A DNA stretch of 5,209 nt, from the NCBI GenBank assembly GCA_965661345.1, contig CBFIDK010000031.1, positions 1 to 5,209 on the forward strand, read 5' to 3'. The position numbers and the translations under genes are program-made. Positions 1-4,666 of the stretch are shown in pieces (the first letter of the stretch is position 1; each line of letters opens with the position of its first letter). The notes beneath the pieces were generated by a model. It saw only the letters and a list, made by a program, of their open reading frames with translations. It was not told where the DNA came from and made no database searches. This DNA is from GCA-2862585 sp965661345. Its GTDB lineage: Bacteria > Bacteroidota > Bacteroidia > Flavobacteriales > UBA7312.

Positions 1-1343
1 ATTTGTTGTCTGTTTGTTGGTAAAATCCATTTTGGATCTTTATTGTTGAAGGCAGCCACATTCGCATATGCAAGATCTGTCCCTAACCAAAATGCGTCTG
101 GATCGCCATGATCATCTGGTCCTGTTTCATTATAATGTGTGTAAAGTGCTGAACCGACATCGTGATAATAGGTTTGTGTCATATTAGAAATGTAATCAAT
201 ACTACTGGTTCTGTCAAATGAAAAGCGATTGATTTCTGTGTAGGTTAAGTTTGGGGCATCCTGTTTGGTATTTATGACAACTTCAGAACTAGAATCTTTG
301 GGTAATAAGTTATCTCCATAAAAATAATCAATTGAACTTTTGTTGGCAGTATAAATGATTGTTTTGGATGAAGATGAGTAATTGGCTGTTGGACTATATT
401 TAGTTTCTATTTTAGCTACAACATCTTCTGTAGGCGCCAAAGAACTTGTAAGCGTATGAGAGAAATCCCAAACTGCAATTGGCAGATCGTAGGATGAAGA
501 CCCAGTACTAATCCCTGACACAAGAACATTATCTGATTCATCTTTAATTCTAATTTCTGAGTCCGTTTGAACAATCCCAAAAACTTCGTCGTTCCATGGG
601 TTATATTTAGTGTAAGGTAAAATAGTGTTATCTGAAACCGTTGTTTCTATGTAAAATCCTCTAGGGACTCCGTTATCTGAGGAATATGTATCTATAGAAA
701 CTTGGTTGTTGTTATAGGTCCCATCGTATAGCCCATTCATCCACCAATCGCCTTTAAAGTCAAAGACGACTTTTAGGGTACTTCCAACAGCTTGTGTTGC
801 AAATGATGACCCCCATTTTTTATCATCCACAAAAGGGCTACTCACACTAGAATCGTCTAAATAAAAATTCTGGTAATAGTGGTGTGCTGCAGAAGACGCT
901 GATATTGGACTTCCATTGACATCATTCCCGGTTGATGAAAAGAAAGAAATTAAATTACCTGCACTATCATAAATAAATACATCAAAAGCTGCGCCATAAA
1001 TAGGATTAGAACTGTCATTTAATGGGTTTTGAACAAGACCACCAATACTATTTGGAAAAGTAAACAAAACGAAACTCTTAATCAGTTGTCCAATATTTGT
1101 GCTAAATGCTGGACGGCTATTGGCCCAATTCCCAAAATAAAACAAACCAAAATTCTTCCTACTGTTCAAGTGGTTCCTTTCTGTGGTTTGCCCAAAATCG
1201 CCCGAGGCGAGTTCTAAAGTATTGTAGTCACTTGTGTATTGATAAGGGCCTATATTTAGTTCTGAAATTTTATTCTCAAAAGGAGTTTGAGAAAAACACA
1301 GAAACGTATTTAATAGCAAAAGAATAATTAAGCGGTATTTCAT
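1..1343 (-). CDS. Large secreted protein of unknown function, N-terminal part (3' end outside the window)
   Basis: The minus frame is open from the ATG at 1343 down to base 1, giving 447 codons without a stop, so the gene continues beyond the left edge. The protein begins MKYRLIILLLLNTFLCFSQ: a basic start, a hydrophobic core and a likely signal peptidase cut before Q19 or T20, the usual Bacteroidota pattern, so it is exported. The rest is hydrophilic and rich in Ser, Asn, Asp, Tyr and Thr, with many aromatic residues, as in extracellular beta-rich proteins. I see no catalytic motif and do not recognise the family. It might be a T9SS substrate, but its C-terminus, where a sorting domain would be, is not visible. 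It is divergent from the membrane-bound AraC-type regulator across a 91-bp gap, which makes it a plausible target of that regulator (inference). Plus-strand reading frames inside 1029-1327 are shadows of this gene. Confidence 0.85.
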   Translation of the reverse strand, partial: MKYRLIILLLLNTFLCFSQTPFENKISELNIGPYQYTSDYNTLELASGDFGQTTERNHLNSRKNFGLFYFGNWANSRPAFSTNIGQLIKSFVLFTFPNSIGGLVQNPLNDSSNPIYGAAFDVFIYDSAGNLISFFSSTGNDVNGSPISASSAAHHYYQNFYLDDSSVSSPFVDDKKWGSSFATQAVGSTLKVVFDFKGDWWMNGLYDGTYNNNQVSIDTYSSDNGVPRGFYIETTVSDNTILPYTKYNPWNDEVFGIVQTDSEIRIKDESDNVLVSGISTGSSSYDLPIAVWDFSHTLTSSLAPTEDVVAKIETKYSPTANYSSSSKTIIYTANKSSIDYFYGDNLLPKDSSSEVVINTKQDAPNLTYTEINRFSFDRTSSIDYISNMTQTYYHDVGSALYTHYNETGPDDHGDPDAFWLGTDLAYANVAAFNNKDPKWILPTNRQQ

Positions 1344-1356
1344 TTTATATAATTTG

Positions 1357-1390
1357 TTTGATAAAATTTTAAACAAAACTATTATATTTA
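1357..1390 (+). promoter_or_regulatory. Candidate promoter for the AraC-type regulator gene
   Basis: TTTG at 1357-1360 and TATATTTA at 1383-1390 resemble the Bacteroidota -33 (TTG) and -7 (TAnnTTTG) boxes, separated by 22 bp. The -7 match is five of six defined bases (final G is A). Transcription would start near 1397, leaving a leader of about 38 bases before the ATG at 1435. It overlaps the minus-strand promoter candidate, so the two genes could compete for polymerase. Confidence 0.3.
1374..1381 (-). promoter_or_regulatory. Candidate -7 element for the secreted-protein gene
   Basis: On the minus strand this reads TAGTTTTG, an exact match to the Bacteroidota -7 consensus TAnnTTTG. It lies 30 bp upstream of the ATG at 1343, so transcription would start near 1367 and leave a leader of about 24 bases. 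No clear TTG -33 box lies at the expected distance. In DNA this AT-rich the 6-base match is expected by chance roughly once per kilobase, so position is the main support. Confidence 0.4.
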
Positions 1391-1434
1391 CACGTTTGAT
1401 TATATTTCTTTTTTTTATAAAAAAATTATCTTTT

Positions 1435-3069
1435 ATGAGTTTGGCATTCTATAAAAGGAAAGCTGTTATAATTTTATTTTTATTAGGAGCTTACCATTTG
1501 AATGGACAAAGCTTTGAAATAAATAAAATTTTATCCGACAACTATATCCACAACATTGTCTCCAATGAAAAAGGTATTTATATAGGGACGTCTGATGGTG
1601 TTTATGTGATAGATAATACTTATAACCTCAAACTCATTAACGCTAAAATAAGAGGGGCAATTAATGCAAATTTAGACTCTATAGATGTCTCACTAATACA
1701 ATATACTGACAGTTACAACAACTTACTTCCTGAAGGTTATCAAAACAGTTCAATAACGGCGGTTAATCAAAACAATCATTTATTGCTTGTAAGTCGGGGC
1801 AAGTTGTTTGTTTATAAAAAGACATTCTATTCGTTTGAACCGACTCCAAGTGTGAGATCTATTAGCAGTAATTATCTGGGGACATACGGCGGGATATTTA
1901 AAAATGGGGTAATGCTTGAATATCCCACATATTGTTCAGGAAAAATACGTGAATTTGATAATTATACTTTTATTTGTTATGATGGTCTTTATGTTATCAA
2001 TAATAAAGGTAGCTCTAAAGATTATAGAAGTCATGGATTCATTTCTGTTATAAAACAAAACTCATTTTCAAAAGAAATAGGTTTAATAAAAGATATTATT
2101 TATTTAGAAAAAGACACCTATGCTCTTTTTACTTCTCGAGGAATATATTTGTTTGAACTTTCTAGTGAAAAATTAACCCCAATGTATGAGCTTGAGAGTC
2201 AAGATGACTTTGTAGAGTTTATATATAATGTAAAAGGTTTAGGGGTTTACTTTTTTAATCAAAACTCAATTTACAAACTTGATACCAAAAAAGAGAATAC
2301 AGAACTTATTAAACAACTAGACTTTAACACTAAGTTTATAACGATAGATAATAAGAAAGGAATAAACAAATTATTTGCAATTTCCAACTCCAATAAATTG
2401 TTGTCCTACGAGTATGTTGGCAATAAGTGGATAACGAAAGCGCTTTGTGCGCTAAGGCCTTCAAGTCATTCCATATATAATATAAACAATTACTTATTAA
2501 TTCCTGGAAATAATGGTTTAGATGTTTTTGATCTAACTACTGACAAATTCTTTGAAAACGTAATTCCTGATGAACTGAACAAATATGCGTTTTATTCAGA
2601 TAAAAACGAGGTGCAGTTAGGGGGAGTTTTTGGTATTTACAAATTCAACACTGAAGATTTAAAATCTGCTCTAAATAATCTAAATAAACCGATAAAAAAG
2701 ATAAATCCTGCTAAAGCATCTTCCTATGAAGTGATATTTGTTTTACTTCTAATTATTTTAGCGCTAATCGTGCTATTAGTTTTAAAAGTCAAAAACAATA
2801 CCTCAAAATCAAAGAATAATGATTTGAAACTAAAAGAAATTGATAGATATATTGAAAGCAATATTTCTAATGTTTCACTAAAAAAGCTAACAGATCACTT
2901 TGACCTTAAAGTGCATGACATATATGAAATTATGGAGGGAATAAAACCAGGAAAATATATTCGTGAAAAGAGAATGAAAATCGTAAATAAAATGAGAAAA
3001 GAGGGGGCATCAATCGAAGATATCTCTCAAAAAAGCGGCTTCTCAATCAGTTATTTGAAAAAATTATAA
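1435..3069 (+). CDS. Membrane-anchored one-component regulator: propeller-like sensor, one TM helix, AraC-type HTH (short C-terminus)
   Basis: I chose ATG 1435 (544 residues), which starts directly with a signal sequence (residues 1-25, MSLAFYKRKAVIILFLLGAY then HLNGQ). An in-frame TTG at 1354 would add 27 residues and lies inside the promoter region. Residues about 27-425 form a periplasmic region of beta-propeller type, with recurring blade-like strings: GIYIGTSDGVYVID (47-60), YDGLYVINN, SRGIYLFEL, NNGLDVFDLTTD, GGVFGIYKFNTEDL. A transmembrane helix follows (about 431-454), then a basic linker and an AraC/HTH_18-like domain from about 469. The first HTH is about 481-503 and the second (SIEDISQKSGFSISYLKKL) runs to the stop. 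No histidine kinase or receiver domain is present, so it should act as a membrane-bound one-component transcription factor. The domain lacks the end of its last helix and the usual G..P..Y tail. It is divergent from the secreted-protein gene, its likely target. The ligand is unknown. Confidence 0.85.
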   Translation: MSLAFYKRKAVIILFLLGAYHLNGQSFEINKILSDNYIHNIVSNEKGIYIGTSDGVYVIDNTYNLKLINAKIRGAINANLDSIDVSLIQYTDSYNNLLPEGYQNSSITAVNQNNHLLLVSRGKLFVYKKTFYSFEPTPSVRSISSNYLGTYGGIFKNGVMLEYPTYCSGKIREFDNYTFICYDGLYVINNKGSSKDYRSHGFISVIKQNSFSKEIGLIKDIIYLEKDTYALFTSRGIYLFELSSEKLTPMYELESQDDFVEFIYNVKGLGVYFFNQNSIYKLDTKKENTELIKQLDFNTKFITIDNKKGINKLFAISNSNKLLSYEYVGNKWITKALCALRPSSHSIYNINNYLLIPGNNGLDVFDLTTDKFFENVIPDELNKYAFYSDKNEVQLGGVFGIYKFNTEDLKSALNNLNKPIKKINPAKASSYEVIFVLLLIILALIVLLVLKVKNNTSKSKNNDLKLKEIDRYIESNISNVSLKKLTDHFDLKVHDIYEIMEGIKPGKYIREKRMKIVNKMRKEGASIEDISQKSGFSISYLKKL

Positions 3070-3180
3070 ACCGATATTTAAAGTAAAATTACCACTAAAT
3101 ATTTAATAATTGATATTAGCTCTATTTTTTAGAAATTTATAATTATGTTTAACTAATAAGATCCAAATCATAAACAAAAT

Positions 3181-3240
3181 AGTTCGACCTCAATCCCTAT
3201 GGGCTCCTGTTTATGGTGAAGCTCTTTTATTTTGAGCTTC
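3181..3240 (+). other. Module C: AGTTCGA, small hairpin, terminator-like hairpin
   Basis: This lies in the otherwise gene-free 212-bp gap between the regulator and the sorting-domain remnant. AGTTCGA (3181-3187) is followed by a mini-hairpin CCC-TAT-GGG (3195-3203) ending in CTCC, and 37 bases from the start begins a 7-bp stem. The layout and spacing match the two 38-bp repeat copies at 3531 and 4075, each of which is also followed by a stem-loop. Sequence identity to them is weak outside AGTTCGA, so membership in the same family is tentative. Confidence 0.3.
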
Positions 3241-3246
3241 CTTTTA
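3218..3246 (+). terminator. Stem-loop downstream of the regulator gene
   Basis: GAAGCTC (3218-3224) and GAGCTTC (3234-3240) form a perfect 7-bp stem with a 9-base loop, followed by CTTTTA. The U-tract is short, and the site is about 150 bases past the regulator's stop. It is the only clear hairpin between that gene and the convergent remnant at 3282. It has no T-tract on the minus strand. Confidence 0.5.
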
Positions 3247-3281
3247 CTCAGCTTCTGTAGGTGGATAAATGACCTAGAATT

Positions 3282-3527
3282 TTATTGTTTGATTAAACGC
3301 ACCAATTTATTGTTATTAATAAATAAAAAGTAAATTCCGTCTAAGAGGGAGGTTGCATCTATTAAAATATCCATAGAGTCTGTTTTCTTAAAGATTAACA
3401 TTTTGCCAACAACATCAAATATTTGAATTACATTGATTATTTCTGACGATTTTATCTGCCAAAAGTTTGATGTTGGATTTGGGAATATGTCTAATTTAAT
3501 TTGCTCAAAATTTTCTAAAATTAGAGA
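3282..3527 (-). pseudogene. Orphan T9SS type A C-terminal sorting domain (gene remnant)
   Basis: On the minus strand an 81-codon frame ends at the TAA at 3284-3282. It reads as a T9SS type A sorting domain: KLDIFPNPTSNFWQIKSS (the FPNP opening), NVIQIFDVVGKMLIFKK (the 'iydl.Gk' strand), then DATSLLDGIYFLFINNNKLV and LIKQ ('L..GiY...i' and the lysine-containing end). In the family this domain sits at the very C-terminus of secreted proteins, routes them through the type IX translocon and is then removed. Here no passenger protein precedes it: two TAA codons in a row (3533-3528) close the frame upstream and there is no good start codon. The break falls at the edge of the 38-bp repeat starting at 3531. 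I read it as the tail of a secreted-protein gene whose body was deleted or displaced. Expression is unlikely. Confidence 0.8.
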
Positions 3528-3530
3528 TTA

Positions 3531-3568
3531 TTAGAAAGTTCGAAATAAGAACCTTTAGGTCCACCAAA
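3531..3568 (+). repeat. 38-bp imperfect direct repeat, copy A
   Basis: It matches copy B (4075-4112) at 33 of 38 positions, with starts 544 bp apart and the small membrane protein gene in between. The shared core is AAAGTTCGAAATAAG, then a variable part able to form a small hairpin (ACC-TTTA-GGT here), then GTCCACCAAA. TTCGAA followed by CCACCA recalls a tRNA T-loop and 3' end, but the spacing is 5 bases too long and no tRNA body is present. A terminator follows directly. Confidence 0.75.
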
Positions 3569-3571
3569 AAT

Positions 3572-3597
3572 AAAACCACTCATTTGAGTGGTTTTTT
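3572..3597 (+). terminator. Strong intrinsic terminator after repeat copy A
   Basis: AAAACCACTCA (3572-3582) and TGAGTGGTTTT (3585-3595) are perfect 11-bp arms around a 2-base gap, followed by two more T. The A-tract on the left also makes it usable on the minus strand. It lies only 13 bases before the ATG at 3611, so it isolates the membrane protein gene from any upstream transcript. Confidence 0.85.
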
Positions 3598-3610
3598 ATA
3601 TATTGGTATA

Positions 3611-4078
3611 ATGAATAATCTAAATGAAAAAATAGGAATCACTTCATCTATAATTATTATGGTTGGATGTCTATTAAAAGCATTTCATCTTCAAGGAGCA
3701 GCAGTGGTATTAACATCCGGATTCTTGGTTTTTTCTTTAATCTTCATGCCATCAATTATTTTTTCTCAATTAAAAGAGAAAAAAATAATTCACGCAATAG
3801 CAGGTTTTTTTCTTAGCACATTAATACTTGGTGTTCTGTTCAAAATAATGCATTGGCCATTTGCTAATTTTCTTATTTCTTGGAGTGTAACAATATCTCT
3901 TTTTGGAATAGTTCCCATATACATTATAAGGAACTATTATACTAAGACAAATGAGAATTTCAGTAAAAAGGATCGTATGAAAAATATTCTAATTGGGATT
4001 TTAATCCTTGCTCTTCTATCATTATGGTATGTAATGATAGATCTATCTAAAACCCCAAGCCCTTACTCAATTCATTAA
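3611..4078 (+). CDS. Small multi-spanning membrane protein with two GldL-like KxxH segments
   Basis: The start is ATG 3611 (155 residues). The frame extends to a TTG at 3584, but that codon lies in the terminator loop, so I reject it. Five hydrophobic segments are visible: about 8-27, 29-50, 59-80, 86-108 and 124-145, with a basic, Asn-rich loop at 110-123. Two segments end in a matching motif: VGCLLKAFHLQGA (18-30; K23, H26) and LGVLFKIMHWPFA (73-85; K78, H81). This resembles the first transmembrane helix of GldL, the T9SS/gliding motor protein (pattern VGALFKI.H). The second GldL helix carries a functionally important Glu, and no Glu is present in the segments following either motif. So the protein is GldL-fold-like at most and probably not a motor subunit; its function is unknown. 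The gene has no visible promoter or Shine-Dalgarno sequence and no co-oriented partner. It is bracketed by the two 38-bp repeats, and its stop codon overlaps copy B. Confidence 0.8.
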   Translation: MNNLNEKIGITSSIIIMVGCLLKAFHLQGAAVVLTSGFLVFSLIFMPSIIFSQLKEKKIIHAIAGFFLSTLILGVLFKIMHWPFANFLISWSVTISLFGIVPIYIIRNYYTKTNENFSKKDRMKNILIGILILALLSLWYVMIDLSKTPSPYSIH

Positions 4079-4112
4079 AAAGTTCGAAATAAGGACGCTT
4101 AAGTCCACCAAA
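4075..4112 (+). repeat. 38-bp imperfect direct repeat, copy B
   Basis: This is the second copy of the repeat at 3531-3568, with five substitutions, four of them within the hairpin-forming part (here GGAC-GCTTAA-GTCC). It begins inside the last codons of the membrane protein gene and uses the gene's TAA. Like copy A it is followed within 10 bases by a stem-loop. Confidence 0.75.
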
Positions 4113-4116
4113 GCGG

Positions 4117-4144
4117 AATCCATCTCTTTTTGAGATAATTTTCC
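4117..4144 (+). terminator. Weak or decayed terminator after repeat copy B
   Basis: ATCTC (4122-4126) and GAGAT (4132-4136) form a 5-bp stem around five T, followed by AATTTTCC. The flanking AAT (4117-4119) and TTT could extend the stem across a CC/AA mismatch, as if a longer terminator had decayed. It could end the membrane protein transcript, with the stronger hairpin at 4170 as backup. Confidence 0.4.
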
Positions 4145-4169
4145 AGTTTAATTAATGAGTTAAAATTTT

Positions 4170-4196
4170 AAATAACTTTTCTAAAAGTTATTTTTT
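4170..4196 (+). terminator. Strong intrinsic terminator
   Basis: AAATAACTTTT (4170-4180) and AAAAGTTATTT (4183-4193) are perfect 11-bp arms, followed by further T. No gene lies between copy B and this site, so it most likely serves the membrane protein gene about 90 bases upstream. Confidence 0.7.
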
Positions 4197-4284
4197 ATTA
4201 ATTCTTAACAATAAAGAGTTTTGGAAAACCGAATTTAGTGTGTAATTTACAAGGTGATAAACAATAACAAAAGCAAGAAATAGC

Positions 4285-4303
4285 GTACCCCGCTTGGTAC
4301 CCC
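4285..4303. repeat. Short tandem GTACCCC pair next to the tRNA remnant
   Basis: GTACCCC occurs at 4285-4291 and 4297-4303, starting 12 bp apart. The GC-rich heptamer stands out in AT-rich DNA and lies about 50 bp from the tRNA 3' end at 4355. Short repeats placed this way are typical of integrase arm-binding sites, but no integrase gene is present, so this role is inference. Confidence 0.35.
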
Positions 4304-4307
4304 AAAC

Positions 4308-4341
4308 AAAAAAATCCTTGCAAATAACTGATTTACAAGGA
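4308..4341 (-). terminator. Intrinsic terminator of the lost tRNA gene (minus strand)
   Basis: The arms TCCTTGCAAAT (4315-4325) and ATTTACAAGGA (4331-4341) pair at 10 of 11 positions around a 5-base loop. On the minus strand the stem is followed by seven T (4314-4308). It starts 13 bases past the CCA of the tRNA remnant at 4355, the usual place for a tRNA terminator. Confidence 0.75.
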
Positions 4342-4354
4342 CTTATTTTGAAAT

Positions 4355-4370
4355 TGGCGGTCTGGACGGC
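4355..4370 (-). other. tRNA 3'-end remnant (tRNA-Asp-like), candidate attachment site
   Basis: On the minus strand this reads GCCGTCCAGACCGCCA. The end fits a tRNA: CCGT as part of the T-stem, CCAGACC as the 3' acceptor strand (its partner would be GGTCTGG), discriminator G, then CCA. From memory this matches the end of Bacteroidota tRNA-Asp. Upstream on the minus strand (above 4370) the sequence is not tRNA: there is no T-loop TTCGA and no anticodon arm. A tRNA 3' end kept next to its own terminator but cut off from its body is the classic trace of integration at a tRNA gene (attL/attR). Confidence 0.65.
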
Positions 4371-4608
4371 ATCCTATTCCTAAGCACATCAATTTCTTTA
4401 AAAAAGGGTAATAAATCCTACTTCTTTTTTATTGAATCGATGATGTACTTATGATTTTTTAGTGCACGACTCGATTTGATGACACCATTATTTGCAATAG
4501 TTGTCTCTATAATTGATTAGTAAAGCGGGGTGTCTAATTAGTAAAAAGATGACCATATTTTTGAAGGGCAAAGGCTTATCAGACAAGCGAAATGATAGTT
4601 CTCCAGTT
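4371..4608. other. Gene-poor stretch, foreign side of the tRNA junction
   Basis: I find no convincing complete gene here on either strand. The only coding-like piece is a 32-codon minus-strand frame at 4418-4516. It also holds a TAnnTTTG match, TATTTTTG, at 4556-4563, a possible start of the leader transcript that would run through the terminator at 4609. The stretch lies between the tRNA junction and the surface-protein gene and may be remnant element DNA. Confidence 0.4.
4418..4516 (-). pseudogene. Possible C-terminal coding remnant, 32 codons
   Basis: Between two in-frame stops the minus strand reads SIIETTIANNGVIKSSRALK, then NHKYIIDSIKKK and a TAG. The composition, with a Lys-rich end, is like a real protein C-terminus rather than random AT-rich DNA. 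There is no ATG and I recognise no family. It could be the tail of a gene lost when the integrated DNA decayed, or chance. Confidence 0.2.
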
Positions 4609-4637
4609 AAGACTATTAAAAGTCTTTTCTTTTTTTT
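4609..4637 (+). terminator. Intrinsic terminator just upstream of the surface-protein gene
   Basis: AAGACT (4609-4614) and AGTCTT (4621-4626) form a 6-bp stem with a 6-base loop, followed by TTCTTTTTTTT. It is a good plus-strand terminator, yet no plus-strand gene lies upstream back to 4079. It either blocks stray transcription into the surface-protein gene or sits in that gene's leader. Confidence 0.65.
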
Positions 4638-4644
4638 ACTTTTG
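4637..4644 (+). promoter_or_regulatory. Candidate -7 element for the surface-protein gene
   Basis: TACTTTTG matches the Bacteroidota -7 consensus TAnnTTTG exactly, right after the terminator's T-tract and 22 bp before ATG 4667. The leader would be about 15 bases. No TTG -33 box is visible upstream, where the DNA is the terminator stem and T-tract. An alternative exact match at 4556-4563 would put the terminator inside the leader. Confidence 0.35.
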
Positions 4645-4666
4645 AAGTAACCTTTTCAAGTTTAGT

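Larger units (their letters stand above)
1356..1408 (+). promoter_or_regulatory. Imperfect direct repeat in the divergent promoter, possible operator
   Basis: The 15-mers GTTTGATAAAATTTT (1356-1370) and GTTTGATTATATTTC (1394-1408) match at 12 of 15 positions, share the exact core GTTTGAT and start 38 bp apart. AraC-family regulators usually bind direct half-sites, so this is a reasonable operator candidate for the adjacent regulator. A TTTGTTT/AAACAAA inverted repeat (1353-1359 and 1371-1377) overlaps the first copy. The low complexity of the region weakens both. Confidence 0.3.

Noticed and set aside
1029..1327. Two overlapping plus-strand ORFs of 62 and 73 codons
   Set aside because: They lie opposite a 447-codon minus-strand frame with a signal peptide and normal composition, so they are antisense shadows.
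1354..1434. TTG-initiated 27-residue extension of the regulator
   Set aside because: It places the signal sequence internally and translates the promoter region; ATG 1435 begins exactly at a standard signal peptide.
3531..3566. Functional tRNA gene ending at the CCACCA of copy A
   Set aside because: TTCGAA to CCA is 5 bases too long, the T-stem does not pair properly, and the upstream DNA is the sorting-domain remnant rather than a tRNA body.
3531..3600. Minus-strand 20-codon ORF MSGFIFGGPKGSYFELSNNL, with a similar open frame opposite copy B
   Set aside because: The shared FGG.K..YFEL peptide only mirrors the DNA repeat. Five of the six codon differences across and beside the repeat change the amino acid, and the start lies in a terminator, so there is no sign of coding selection.
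3584..3610. TTG-initiated 9-residue extension of the membrane protein
   Set aside because: The TTG is in the loop of a strong terminator stem-loop; ATG 3611 is free of it.
3531..4112. Integron cassette with attC sites
   Set aside because: No attC core pair or long imperfect palindrome is present and no integron integrase is visible; the direct repeats are of another type.
4151..4245. Plus-strand 28-codon stop-to-stop frame ending EFWKTEFSV
   Set aside because: It has no start codon, runs through a perfect terminator palindrome and is explained by AT-rich composition.
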